Virus record (IMG/VR): IMGVR_UViG_3300043408_000040 | Coordinates: 1 to 62,243 of that record | Length of the DNA stretch: 62,243 nucleotides | DNA from: a virus | Strand: one strand, 5' to 3' | Part shown: positions 21,076 through 29,951 of the stretch, piece after piece | Numbering within the stretch: the first letter of the stretch is position 1 | Layout: the number at the start of each line of letters is the position of its first letter | Translations under genes and position numbers: made by a program | The notes under the pieces: model-generated | Told to the model about the DNA's origin: nothing | Seen by the model: the letters and a program-made list of their open reading frames with translations, nothing else | Databases searched by the model: none

Positions 21076-21798
21076 ATGAATACATCACCCGCACCCAAGA
21101 AGCTAACAAGGGCCCAGTTAACCGAAGCGCTGGACTCTGTGCCCTTGTCTCACGTACTGGGTAAAGCTGTTTCCAAGGAACTAACGGGAAAGCAAAAGAA
21201 GTTTTGCCTAGAAGTGGCAAAGGGCGAGACAAAAGCCAGCGCATATAGGAAGGCGTACAACGTGAAATCAAAAAATACATTGCAGCGCGAACCCTATCAA
21301 CTGACGCGCGACCAACGGATAACCAATGAGATCGAGGCGATGCAAGCGGCTATTCGGGCTCAGGAATACCAAACCCCTGCCGCCCTGCGTGCCTTGGTCA
21401 TTCAATCACTGGTCGGCGTGATAACCGACCCCGACTCGAAACCCGGCCAGATAACCGCGGCCGCTAAGGTTTTGGGTACTGTCACTGAAGTGGCCGCCTT
21501 TACTGAGCAAAAGGTCGTTCGCACCATTACAAGCAGTGAAACAGCGCGCGCCCAAGTGCTCGAACAACTGCGAACGCTTGTTCAAGGATCAGCCACTGAC
21601 GTGACCGTGATTGATCGCGATGCTGACTCTCTGCTCGCTGAGTTGGCGGGTGCTGGCGACGTGGTGGAATCGGTGGAGGGCGAGACCCACCCTGGGGCCA
21701 CCCCCCAAACTGTGGATGAGGAGTCCCTTAATTCTATGCATACTATTCCACACGAACGACCCCCTTCTACACAGGAAGACCCCCCCATCAACGAGTAA
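21076..21798 (+). CDS. terS: Terminase small subunit
   Basis: 240 residues. The N-terminal region 'LTGKQKKFCLEVAKGETKASAYRKAYN' is the helix-turn-helix pattern of terminase small subunits (Terminase_2/P27-like), followed by a helical body and a Pro/acid-rich unfolded tail. It recognises the packaging site and recruits the large subunit. It leads the structural module, about 560 bases before the large subunit. Start chosen on the leaderless promoter; an extension to 20875 crosses the promoter. Confidence 0.85.
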   Translation: MNTSPAPKKLTRAQLTEALDSVPLSHVLGKAVSKELTGKQKKFCLEVAKGETKASAYRKAYNVKSKNTLQREPYQLTRDQRITNEIEAMQAAIRAQEYQTPAALRALVIQSLVGVITDPDSKPGQITAAAKVLGTVTEVAAFTEQKVVRTITSSETARAQVLEQLRTLVQGSATDVTVIDRDADSLLAELAGAGDVVESVEGETHPGATPQTVDEESLNSMHTIPHERPPSTQEDPPINE

Positions 21799-21838
21799 AA
21801 CCCACCCCCCGGTGGTATATTTTGCTTAAAAAATAGGC

Positions 21839-21860
21839 AGCCTCTACGTCAAGAGGCTTT
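21839..21860 (+). terminator. Weak intrinsic terminator after terS
   Basis: AGCCTCT-ACGTCA-AGAGGCT hairpin followed by only three T. Probably partial termination. Confidence 0.5.
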
Positions 21861-21942
21861 GAAACAAATAGTACTCACTGAATCTTCAAGATGAATGCAA
21901 AAACAACGCGGCAACTTCCACGCTTAAATTGCCGTACAAAAG

Positions 21943-21951
21943 TTATCCACA
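21943..21951. promoter_or_regulatory. Perfect DnaA box
   Basis: TTATCCACA, the exact Escherichia coli consensus DnaA box, in a gene-free stretch between terS and the LexA-like gene. No further box was noticed nearby, so an origin is only a possibility. Confidence 0.4.
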
Positions 21952-22007
21952 GGGACATGAAGATTCGGCGGAGTGATTACACGCGGCAAGAGTGTTTGGA
22001 GGTAGAT

Positions 22008-22241
22008 ATGAGTCCGGCCCAGAAGGAAGTTTTCATGGCGATTGATGAGTGGTGGAAGAGGTATGGGTTTTCGCCGACCATACGGGACATTGCGTATGTG
22101 AGGGGGAAGATGGGGTTGGCGAACACGAAGAAGATTGTTGACCGGCTTGTGCTCCTAGGTGTTATAAAGAAGGTTGATGGAGTAGGTAGGACAATTCGAC
22201 CTGCATGGGTGAACTACAAGAACCTGAAGGAGTTGGAATGA
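22008..22241 (+). CDS. LexA N-terminal-like winged-helix DNA-binding protein
   Basis: 77 residues from the ATG at 22008, which has GGAGG five bases upstream. In-frame ATGs at 21891 and 21957 lack a properly spaced site. 'SPAQKEVFMAIDEWWKRYGFSPTIRDIA' and 'GLANTKKIVDRLVLLGVIKKVDGVGRTIRPA' match the DNA-binding wing of LexA, without the peptidase domain. It may repress or activate phage late genes, or bind host SOS boxes. Confidence 0.78.
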   Translation: MSPAQKEVFMAIDEWWKRYGFSPTIRDIAYVRGKMGLANTKKIVDRLVLLGVIKKVDGVGRTIRPAWVNYKNLKELE

Positions 22242-22351
22242 GACGAGAGACGTACGTGGACAAAAAGATCAAGGTGCAGATGTTCATCTTGAAGTTGCTT
22301 GCATGGGCCATTGGGCTTGTTGCTGTTATTGGCGTTGTCCAAAAAATATAA
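22238..22351 (+). CDS. 37-residue single-pass membrane protein
   Basis: Begins 'MRRETYVDKKIKVQMFILKLLAWAIG' (basic end, then a hydrophobic helix 'LLAWAIGLVAVIGVV'). Start overlaps the LexA-like stop by ATGA. Unknown function. Confidence 0.65.
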   Translation: MRRETYVDKKIKVQMFILKLLAWAIGLVAVIGVVQKI

Positions 22352-22363
22352 AAATTGCTCCGC

Positions 22364-23872
22364 ATGGACATTGAAAAAATCATTGCCGGTCTGCCGATAA
22401 ACGAGCAGGAGAAATTGCTGTCTCAAGTGGCCGAGTACAAGGCTGCGCTAGAGAGGGAGCAGTGTCAAAAGTCGTTCATGGCTTTCGTTAAGAAAATGTG
22501 GCCAGGGTTTATTCACGGACGGCATCATGCGGTGGTGGCCAAGGCGTTTGAGGAGATCGCGTCCGGCAAGATCAAGCGGCTGGCCATCTCGATGCCTCCT
22601 CGGCACACGAAATCGGAGTTTGGCTCCTATATGCTTCCGGCTTGGTTCCTTGGAAATTTTCCCGGCAAGAAAGTTATGCAGGCGTCCAACACTGGCGAGC
22701 TGGCTGTAGGTTTTGGCCGCAAGGTTCGCAACTTGGTGATGAGCGAGCAATACCACGAGGTGTTTCCCGACACGAATATTCGACAGGACTCAAAGTCAGC
22801 AGGGCGCTGGGCTGTAAACGAGGTGGGTGAGTATTTTGCGATCGGCGTTGGCGGTACGATGACCGGCCGCGGCGCTGATCTGGTCATCATTGACGATCCC
22901 CACACAGAAGGCGAAGCTGCTTTGGCGGCCCATGACCCGTCTGTCTATGACAAATCGTACGAGTGGTACACGTCCGGCCCCCGTCAGCGACTTCAGCCTA
23001 ACGGCGCAATTGTGATTATTGCCACCCGGTGGTCCGAGAGTGACCTCATTGGCCGGGTTTTGAAGGATGCGGCCGAGCGAGGAAAGCCTGATGAGTGGCG
23101 CGTCATTGAATTTCCTGCAATTTTGCCGTCTGGCAATCCTCTTTGGCCTGAATTCTGGCCTCTTGAGCAGCTCGAAGCTCTAAAAGAGGAGCTGCCGCCC
23201 ATCAAATGGAACGCCCAGTACCAGCAAAAGCCCACTGGAGAAGAGGGTGCGATCGTAAAGCGGGACTGGTGGAACATTTGGGAGAAGGAAGACCCACCTC
23301 GGTGCGAATTCATCATCCAATCTTGGGACACGGCTTTTACAAAGAATGAACGGTCCGACTTTTCGGCCTGCACGACGTGGGGCGTGTTCTATTTGAACGA
23401 AGATCCCAACGACGCGAACATTATTTTGCTGGACGCCTTCCAAAAGCGGATGGAATTTCCTGAACTTAAGGCCAAAGCCCGCGAGCATTACCTTGAGTGG
23501 GAGCCTGACGACTGCATCATTGAAGCAAAAGCGGCCGGAGCATCGCTGATTCAAGAGCTAAACCAGCAAGCCGACATATTTGTGCGCGGGTACACACCAA
23601 GCCGAGGAACAAAACAGCAATCGAACGACAAAATCTCTCGCCTAAACGTGATTGCCCCAATTTTCCAAGGCGGAAAAGTCTGGGCGCCAGACACCCGGTG
23701 GGCTCGCGAGGTCATTGACCAGATGGCGGCCTTTCCAAATGCGGCTCACGACGACTTGGTTGATACGGCAGTCATGGCCGTCACAAGGTTTCGACAAGGA
23801 GGCTTCTTGAGACTAGAATCTGACCAGCGCGACGAACCAGAAGGCATCGGTCGCAAAAGCTCCTTCTATTAA
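22364..23872 (+). CDS. terL: Terminase large subunit
   Basis: 502 residues. The ATPase domain shows a Walker A-like 'PPRHTKS' at 78-84, a Walker B 'LVIIDDPH' with Asp-Asp at 177-178, and 'ATRWSESDLIGR' as motif III/coupling region. The C-terminal nuclease has 'QSWDTAF' near 318 and 'AHDDLVDTAVMAV' near the end, matching Terminase_6C. It pumps and cuts concatemeric DNA. No strong ribosome site precedes the ATG. Confidence 0.95.
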   Translation: MDIEKIIAGLPINEQEKLLSQVAEYKAALEREQCQKSFMAFVKKMWPGFIHGRHHAVVAKAFEEIASGKIKRLAISMPPRHTKSEFGSYMLPAWFLGNFPGKKVMQASNTGELAVGFGRKVRNLVMSEQYHEVFPDTNIRQDSKSAGRWAVNEVGEYFAIGVGGTMTGRGADLVIIDDPHTEGEAALAAHDPSVYDKSYEWYTSGPRQRLQPNGAIVIIATRWSESDLIGRVLKDAAERGKPDEWRVIEFPAILPSGNPLWPEFWPLEQLEALKEELPPIKWNAQYQQKPTGEEGAIVKRDWWNIWEKEDPPRCEFIIQSWDTAFTKNERSDFSACTTWGVFYLNEDPNDANIILLDAFQKRMEFPELKAKAREHYLEWEPDDCIIEAKAAGASLIQELNQQADIFVRGYTPSRGTKQQSNDKISRLNVIAPIFQGGKVWAPDTRWAREVIDQMAAFPNAAHDDLVDTAVMAVTRFRQGGFLRLESDQRDEPEGIGRKSSFY

Positions 23873-23881
23873 GGCATCAAT

Positions 23882-26305
23882 ATGAGTATCGAAAACTCGC
23901 TGTACGCAGCCCCCACTGGTCTTGACTCTTTGGGTGAGAATGAATCTCCACTCGAAATTGAAGTTGTTGATCCAGAGTCCGTGACCATCACTGCTGGCGA
24001 CATGGAAATCACCATTGTTCCCGATGGCGAAGGAGAAGACTTCGGCATGAACTTGGCCGAGGAGATGGATGAGGGCGAGCTAAGCAAAATTGCAACCGAT
24101 TTGATCGAAGAGATTGATGCCGACATTACCTCCCGCCGTGATTGGGTTGAGATGTATGTGAAGGGCCTTGAAGTCCTTGGCATGAAGTACGAGGAGCGCA
24201 CCGAGCCATGGAGCGGCGCATGCGGTGTGTACTCTACGGTTTTGACAGAGGCGGCCATTCGCTTTCAGTCGGAAACCATCACTGAAACTTTCCCGGCTCA
24301 AGGACCGGTAAAGACAAAAATTGTTGGCGCCATCAACAAGATGACGGAAGAAATTGCAGAGCGTGTCCGCGAAGACATGAACTACAAGCTCACCGATGAA
24401 ATGCCCGAGTATCGTCCAGAGCACGAGCGCATGCTGTACTCGCTTGGCTTGGCTGGCTCTGCATTTAAGAAGGTCTACTTTGATCCGGGTCTTGGTCGCC
24501 AAGTGGCCATGTTTATTCCGGCTGAAGACCTGATCATTCCTTACGGCGCATCCAATGTGATGACGTCTGAGCGCGTTACGCACACGATGCGCAAGACAAA
24601 GAACGAAATTCGCAAGCTGCAGGTTTCGGGTTTCTATCTTGATGTTGACCTTGGTGAGCCAGTGTCAATTCACAGCGACATTGAAAAGAAAAAAGCCGAA
24701 GATCAGGGTTTCTCTTTGACGGATGATGATCGCTATCAACTGCTTGAAGTGCACGTTGATTACGACCTTCCCGGCTACGAAGATCCAGACGGCATTGCAC
24801 TGCCATACGTGATCACCATTGACCGCGCATCCACAAAAGTTTTGGCCATTCGCCGCAATTGGAAGCAAGGCAGTGACCTAAGAACTAAACGCAATCACTT
24901 TGCTCAGTACACCTACATTCCCGGCTTTGGTGTGTATGGCTTGGGCTTGATTCACATTATTGGCGGTTATGCGCGTGCCGGCACTTCGTTGATTCGTCAG
25001 CTGGTTGACGCCGGCACATTGAGCAACTTGCCCGGCGGTCTGAAGGCCCGCGGCCTACGCATCAAAGGCGATGACACCCCGATTGCTCCCGGTGAATTCC
25101 GTGATGTTGATGTGGCCAGCGGAACGGTGCGTGACAACATCATGCCTCTGCCATACAAAGAGCCAAGCCAGGTTCTGATGGCGTTGCTGAATCAAATCAC
25201 TGAAGAGGCTCGCCGCCTCGGCTCTGTTGCTGACATGAAATTCAGTGACATGAGTGCCAATGCACCAGTTGGAACAACTTTGGCAATTCTTGAACGTCAA
25301 CTGAAGACCATGTCGGCCGTGCAAGCTCGCGTGCACTTCTCGATGAAAGAGGAATTCAAGCTCCTCAAAGACATCATTCGAGACAACGCGCCGGAAAGCT
25401 ATGACTACGATCCAATTGGCGGCGATCGCAAGCTGAAGCAATCTGATTACGATGTGGTCAATGTGATCCCTGTGTCTGATCCCAATAGCGCGACCATGGC
25501 TCAACGGATCATGCAGTATCAGGCTGTGATTCAGTTGTCACAAACTGCACCTCAGATTTACGATTTGCCGCAATTGCACCGTCAAATGATTGAAGTTCTT
25601 GGCATCAAGAATGCCGACAAACTGATCCCGCTTGATGAAGACCAAAAGCCAAAAGACCCCGTCTTTGAAAATATGGCCATCATCAACATGAAGCCGGTCA
25701 AAGCATTCCAGTATCAAGATCATCAAGCTCATATTCAGGTGCACATGTCTGCAATGCAAGACCCTGTCATCATGAAAATGGTTGGTCAAAACCCGCAGGC
25801 GCAGGCCATGCAGGCGGCCATGATGGCTCACATTGCAGAGCACACAGCCTTTGCATACCGTCAGCGCATTGAGCAGCAACTTGGCATTGCGCTGCCACCA
25901 GAGGGCGAAGATTTGCCACCAGAAGTTGAGTTGGCTTTGTCAAACATGATGGCTCAGGCTGCACAGCAAGTACTGCAAGAGAATCAAGCTCAGGAATTAC
26001 AAGAGCAAGCTCAACAACAAGCGCAAGATCCGGTGCTTCAGATGCAACAGCAGGACTTGCAAATCAAACAGGGTGAACTCGCCTTGAAAGAGAAGAAGTT
26101 ACAAATTGACGCATCAACAAAAGCCGATGAGCTTGAGCTCAAGAGACAGGCTCTTGAGAGCAAGATGCAATTAGATGGTTTTCGTGCTGGCCAACAAGCT
26201 CAGCAAGCAGAGAAAAAACTGCAAGCCGACCAAGAGCGAGAAGGTGTTCGCATGGGCATCGAAATTGCAAAAAGCCGCACTGAAGTGGCAAAAAGAGGTG
26301 AATAA
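23882..26305 (+). CDS. Portal protein
   Basis: 807 residues, much longer than most portals. The P22-like body contains 'SGACGVYSTVLTEAAIRFQSE', 'EYRPEHERMLYSLGLAGSAFKK' and 'MPLPYKEPSQVLMALLNQI'. The last 120 residues form a Gln-rich coiled region ('LQEQAQQQAQDPVLQMQQQD') that could make the barrel projecting into the capsid. It is the dodecameric DNA entry channel joining head, terminase and tail. Start GTG/ATG neighbours give no better alternative. Confidence 0.92.
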   Translation: MSIENSLYAAPTGLDSLGENESPLEIEVVDPESVTITAGDMEITIVPDGEGEDFGMNLAEEMDEGELSKIATDLIEEIDADITSRRDWVEMYVKGLEVLGMKYEERTEPWSGACGVYSTVLTEAAIRFQSETITETFPAQGPVKTKIVGAINKMTEEIAERVREDMNYKLTDEMPEYRPEHERMLYSLGLAGSAFKKVYFDPGLGRQVAMFIPAEDLIIPYGASNVMTSERVTHTMRKTKNEIRKLQVSGFYLDVDLGEPVSIHSDIEKKKAEDQGFSLTDDDRYQLLEVHVDYDLPGYEDPDGIALPYVITIDRASTKVLAIRRNWKQGSDLRTKRNHFAQYTYIPGFGVYGLGLIHIIGGYARAGTSLIRQLVDAGTLSNLPGGLKARGLRIKGDDTPIAPGEFRDVDVASGTVRDNIMPLPYKEPSQVLMALLNQITEEARRLGSVADMKFSDMSANAPVGTTLAILERQLKTMSAVQARVHFSMKEEFKLLKDIIRDNAPESYDYDPIGGDRKLKQSDYDVVNVIPVSDPNSATMAQRIMQYQAVIQLSQTAPQIYDLPQLHRQMIEVLGIKNADKLIPLDEDQKPKDPVFENMAIINMKPVKAFQYQDHQAHIQVHMSAMQDPVIMKMVGQNPQAQAMQAAMMAHIAEHTAFAYRQRIEQQLGIALPPEGEDLPPEVELALSNMMAQAAQQVLQENQAQELQEQAQQQAQDPVLQMQQQDLQIKQGELALKEKKLQIDASTKADELELKRQALESKMQLDGFRAGQQAQQAEKKLQADQEREGVRMGIEIAKSRTEVAKRGE

Positions 26306-26499
26306 TGGACAGTCAAGTTCTCGATCTGCTAAAGTCAAAAATTGATGAACGTAGACAGCGAATCGTAGAGAGTCTTGGTGATGGCGTAGCGAAAGACTAT
26401 GCTGAGTACCAGAACAAGTGCGGGGTTATCCTGGGTCTGTTGACCGCACTTGCTGAAATCAACGACCTTGCGCAAAAAATGAAAGACTACGATGAGTGA
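26305..26499 (+). CDS. Small hypothetical protein (64 aa)
   Basis: Helical: 'LKSKIDERRQRIVESLGDGVAKDYAEYQN' and 'GLLTALAEINDLAQKM'. Overlaps portal stop by one base and the next gene by 8 bases. It resembles small structural accessory proteins placed after portals in marine and freshwater podoviruses. Confidence 0.72.
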   Translation: MDSQVLDLLKSKIDERRQRIVESLGDGVAKDYAEYQNKCGVILGLLTALAEINDLAQKMKDYDE

Positions 26500-26890
26500 A
26501 TTTGATGTTTCGGCAGTTGACCTGACCGGCGTTCTGAATAAGAGCGAAGAGGAAAAGGCCAAGCAAGTTCCCGATCCAGTGACGTACCACCTTCTGTGCA
26601 TCCTCCCAGAAGCCAACGAAGAGTACGAAGGCGGACTGATTAAGTCCAGCCAAACAATGCACTTTGAAGAGCTCTTGTCCCCTGTGCTGTTCGTGGCAAA
26701 GATGGGTCCAGATGCATTCAAAGACGAAAAGCGCTTTCCAAGCGGCGCAAGCTGCAAAGTTGGTGACTTCATCTTGGTTCGCCCAAACACCGGTACTCGC
26801 ATGAAGATTCATGGCCGCGAATTCCGTGTCATCAATGATGATTCGGTTGAAGCTGTCGTGCAAGATCCTCGTGGAATCCAGCGCGTCTAA
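26492..26890 (+). CDS. GroES-like co-chaperonin or GroES-fold virion protein
   Basis: 132 residues. The second half, 'CKVGDFILVRPNTGTRMKIHGREFRVINDDSVEAVV', follows the GroES barrel order with a glycine turn and final valine-rich strand (quoted here only as key landmarks: KVGDFILV, GTRMKIHGREF, SVEAVV). It lies between portal and scaffold, where a chaperonin adaptor could help fold the capsid protein. The mobile loop of true GroES is not obvious. Confidence 0.72.
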   Translation: MSEFDVSAVDLTGVLNKSEEEKAKQVPDPVTYHLLCILPEANEEYEGGLIKSSQTMHFEELLSPVLFVAKMGPDAFKDEKRFPSGASCKVGDFILVRPNTGTRMKIHGREFRVINDDSVEAVVQDPRGIQRV

Positions 26891-26900
26891 GGAGTAAACC

Positions 26901-27863
26901 ATGACACTTGAAAAAACTGAATTCGAGTTTCCTGATGAGGCTTCTGAAAATCCTCGCACTGGAGGAAAAGTGGTCGAGCCTGAAGTTGAAGTCAAAACCC
27001 CTGATGTTGACATCGAGGTTGTAGACGACACTCCTGCTGCAGATCGCAACCGCAAGCCAATGGAAGAGCCACCCAAAGACATGGGTGATGAAGAGTTGGC
27101 CAAGTACGACGAGAGCGTGCGAAAGCGAATTCAACACTTTACCAAGGGCTATCACGAAGAGCGACGCGCAAAAGAAGCAGCTCAACGAGAGAAAGATGAG
27201 GCAATTCGCATTGCTCAGTCAATCATCGAAGAGAACAAACAACTTCGCGGCACTTTGCATGAAGGTCAAGGCGCTTACATTGAACAGGCTAAGCTGGTTG
27301 CAGCCAATGAGCTGGATAAGGCAAAGCGTCAGTACAAAGCAGCTTACGAATCCGGTGATTCTGATGCATTGGTAGATGCCCAAGAGGCACTTACCACTGC
27401 AAAAATGCGTGCCGAACGAGTAAATAATTACACTCCAGCTCCTTTACAGGAGCGGGAAATTGAGGTAAAAACTCAACCACAGCAGGAACCTGCTCCGAAA
27501 ATTGACGACAAACTAGCTGAGTGGCAACAAAAGAACTCATGGTTTGGAGCCAATCAAAAAATGACGGCTTACGCTCTTGGCCTTCATTCGGAATTGGTTT
27601 CTGAAGGAATTCCAGTTGGCAGCGACGACTACTACGAACGTATCGACGCTGACATGCGGAACCGCTTCTCGGATTCTTTCGAGCCGAAGAAGCAGATGGA
27701 TGCGCCACCTCCGTCTAAACAATCGAATGTTGTCGCACCAGCAACACGTAGTACTGCGCCCCGCAAGGTCGTACTTACCAAAACGCAGGTCGATCTCGCC
27801 AAGCGGCTGGGTGTTCCATTGGAACTCTATGCTCGTAAGGTTGCGGAAGAAATGAGGAAATGA
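26901..27863 (+). CDS. Capsid scaffolding protein
   Basis: 320 residues, very acidic N-terminus, central coiled coil 'EERRAKEAAQREKDEAIRIAQSIIEENKQL', a Pro-rich linker, and a basic C-terminal end 'QVDLAKRLGVPLELYARKVAEEMRK'. This layout and its position just before the capsid genes match phage scaffolds, which direct procapsid assembly and then leave. A ribosome site GGAG is present. Confidence 0.82.
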   Translation: MTLEKTEFEFPDEASENPRTGGKVVEPEVEVKTPDVDIEVVDDTPAADRNRKPMEEPPKDMGDEELAKYDESVRKRIQHFTKGYHEERRAKEAAQREKDEAIRIAQSIIEENKQLRGTLHEGQGAYIEQAKLVAANELDKAKRQYKAAYESGDSDALVDAQEALTTAKMRAERVNNYTPAPLQEREIEVKTQPQQEPAPKIDDKLAEWQQKNSWFGANQKMTAYALGLHSELVSEGIPVGSDDYYERIDADMRNRFSDSFEPKKQMDAPPPSKQSNVVAPATRSTAPRKVVLTKTQVDLAKRLGVPLELYARKVAEEMRK

Positions 27864-28321
27864 AAATGGCTGAACAGAATCGTGATAAACGTGAACTTGA
27901 TACGCGAGCAAAGGCAGAGCGTCCTACAAAATGGATGCCTCCACAGCTTCTACCTGACCCACATCCTGAGCCAGGTTATGCGTTCCGCTGGATTCGCATC
28001 AGCACGTTGAACAATGCTGACCCGTTGAACATTTCGTCTAAGCTCCGTGAAGGCTGGGAACCCGTCAAGGCTTCTGAGCATCCAGAGATTCGTTTGTTTG
28101 GTTCTGCGACAGACGGTCGCTTTCCAGACTCCGTTGAAGTGGGTGGTCTGTTGCTCTGTAAAACCCCGGTTGAGTTCGTGGAACAGCGTAATGCGTATTA
28201 CAGCAATCAAGCTGAGTCGCAGATGCAATCCGTGGACAACAGCTATATGCGTGAAAGTGATCCCCGTATGCCGATGTTCAAAGAGCGGTCTACAAAGGTT
28301 ACTTTCGGTAAAGGTACTTAA
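27860..28321 (+). CDS. Conserved head-module protein (153 aa)
   Basis: Contains 'YAFRWIRISTLNNADPLNISSKLREGWEPV' in segments and 'SVEVGGLLLCKTPVEFVEQRNAYYSNQ', a family found beside scaffold and capsid genes in uncultured marine phages. Role unknown, likely structural. The first ATG overlaps the scaffold stop; a second ATG at 27866 is also well placed. Confidence 0.78.
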   Translation: MKMAEQNRDKRELDTRAKAERPTKWMPPQLLPDPHPEPGYAFRWIRISTLNNADPLNISSKLREGWEPVKASEHPEIRLFGSATDGRFPDSVEVGGLLLCKTPVEFVEQRNAYYSNQAESQMQSVDNSYMRESDPRMPMFKERSTKVTFGKGT

Positions 28322-28338
28322 CTTTTTGGAGTTTTAAC

Positions 28339-28941
28339 ATGGCATCTACTGCTTCTCCCTACGGCCTGAAAGCCGTAAACCGTAACGACGGCATGCCTTA
28401 TGCCGGCGCTACAAGTCAGTTTCTGATTAACCCAGCCGGCACATCGACCAACCTGTTCTTTGGACAAGTTGTTCTGGTTGATGCTGATGGTTACATCGCT
28501 CTGTCTACAGCCACTGGCGCTGACTTGACCACCAACAACCTTGGCGGTTCTAGTTTGGGTGCTTGGGGTGTTTTTGTGGGTTGCTCCTACATCAACGCAC
28601 AAGGTCAGCAGATTTACGCTCAGTACTACCCCTCCGGCACAACCGGCGTGGTGACTGCATACGTGATCACTGATCCAAACGTCACTTTCCAAGCTCAATT
28701 GGACGGTTCGGTTACTCAGGCAGCCCTGGGTGCAAACACCTTCTTTGCCGCAGCTCAGAGCACCAGCACAGGTTCTACCCGTACTGGCAACTCGACAAGC
28801 GCTCTGGAGTCCACTGTGGTGACTACTGCCGCCGCGTTCAAGATCATCGGCTTCGCTTCTCCAGTGACCGACGCATTCCCTGACGTGCTGGTCAAGCTCA
28901 ACCCCGGCGCTTCTGCCTTCACCAACGCCGTCGGCATCTAA
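28339..28941 (+). CDS. Putative head decoration/stabilisation protein (200 aa)
   Basis: Beta-rich, small-residue-rich protein beginning 'MASTASPYGLKAVNRNDGMPYAG'. Two genes before the capsid position in related phages is often a decoration protein. No decisive motif. Confidence 0.65.
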   Translation: MASTASPYGLKAVNRNDGMPYAGATSQFLINPAGTSTNLFFGQVVLVDADGYIALSTATGADLTTNNLGGSSLGAWGVFVGCSYINAQGQQIYAQYYPSGTTGVVTAYVITDPNVTFQAQLDGSVTQAALGANTFFAAAQSTSTGSTRTGNSTSALESTVVTTAAAFKIIGFASPVTDAFPDVLVKLNPGASAFTNAVGI

Positions 28942-28954
28942 GGAGTAACTTACC

Positions 28955-29869
28955 ATGGCTATTTCACGCGCACAACTGCTCAAAGAGCTGCTCCCCGGTC
29001 TGAACGCTTTGTTCGGTATGGAATATGCACGCTACGGCGAGCAACACAAAGAAATCTACGAAACCGAAACTTCGGAACGTAGCTTTGAAGAAGAGACCAA
29101 GCTGTCTGGCTTCCAAGCCGCTCCTGTCAAGAACGAAGGCTCCGCCATCACCTATGACAACGCGCAAGAAGCATGGACTGCTCGCTACACCCACGAGACT
29201 ATCGCTCAAGGCTTCTCCATCACTGAAGAAGCTGTTGAAGATAACTTGTATGACAGCCTGTCCAGCCGCTACACCAAGGCCTTGGCCCGTGCAATGGCTT
29301 ACACAAAGCAAGTCAAAGGTGCTGCGATCTTGAACCAGGGCTTCACAGGCTCCGGCAACCCCACCTATGGTGACGGTCAAGTGTTGTTCTCTACTGCTCA
29401 CCCTCTGGTGTCCGGTGGTACCAACAGCAACCGCCCTGCCACTGCTGCCGACTTGAACGAAACATCGTTGGAAAACGCTGTCATTCAAATCGCCGCTTGG
29501 ACAGACGAACGCGGCCTGCTGATCGCAGCAAAACCCAAGAAATTGGTGGTTCCTCCAGCCCTGCAATTCGTTGCAACCCGCCTGTTGGAAACTGAACTCC
29601 GCGTCGGTACTGCTGACAACGACATCAACGCCATCAAGAACAACGGTTCCATTCCCGGTGGTTACACAGTCAACAACTTTTTGACTGACACCAACGCTTG
29701 GTTCCTGTTGACTGACGTGCCTAACGGTCTGAAGCACTTTGTGCGTTCGCCTTTGAGCAATTCAATGGACGGCGATTTTGACACGGGGAACGTCCGCTAC
29801 AAAGCTCGTGAACGCTATTCTTTTGGTGTGAGTGATCCCCTCGGGGTATACGGCTCTCCCGGCGCTTAA
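28955..29869 (+). CDS. Major capsid protein (Mu gpT-like HK97 fold)
   Basis: 304 residues. Ordered motifs shared with Mu gpT-type capsids: 'YTHETIAQGFSITEEAVEDNLYDSLSSRYTKALARAM' in pieces, 'ILNQGFTG', 'GQVLFSTAHPLVSGG' and 'DERGLLIAAKPKKLVVPPALQF'. An upstream scaffold and a downstream terminator support the call. No self-cleaving protease domain is visible. Confidence 0.92.
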   Translation: MAISRAQLLKELLPGLNALFGMEYARYGEQHKEIYETETSERSFEEETKLSGFQAAPVKNEGSAITYDNAQEAWTARYTHETIAQGFSITEEAVEDNLYDSLSSRYTKALARAMAYTKQVKGAAILNQGFTGSGNPTYGDGQVLFSTAHPLVSGGTNSNRPATAADLNETSLENAVIQIAAWTDERGLLIAAKPKKLVVPPALQFVATRLLETELRVGTADNDINAIKNNGSIPGGYTVNNFLTDTNAWFLLTDVPNGLKHFVRSPLSNSMDGDFDTGNVRYKARERYSFGVSDPLGVYGSPGA

Positions 29870-29881
29870 TTCGGGAATGAG

Positions 29882-29903
29882 AGGGGCTTCGGCCCCTTTC
29901 TTT
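29882..29903 (+). terminator. Terminator after major capsid gene
   Basis: AGGGGC-TTCG-GCCCCT with a stable tetraloop, followed by TTCTTT. It probably separates high-level capsid transcription from downstream genes, which have their own promoter. Confidence 0.85.
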
Positions 29904-29951
29904 GGTTTGTTGTGATACACTTTAAGTGTCTTAACCAACTAAAGGGTAATC

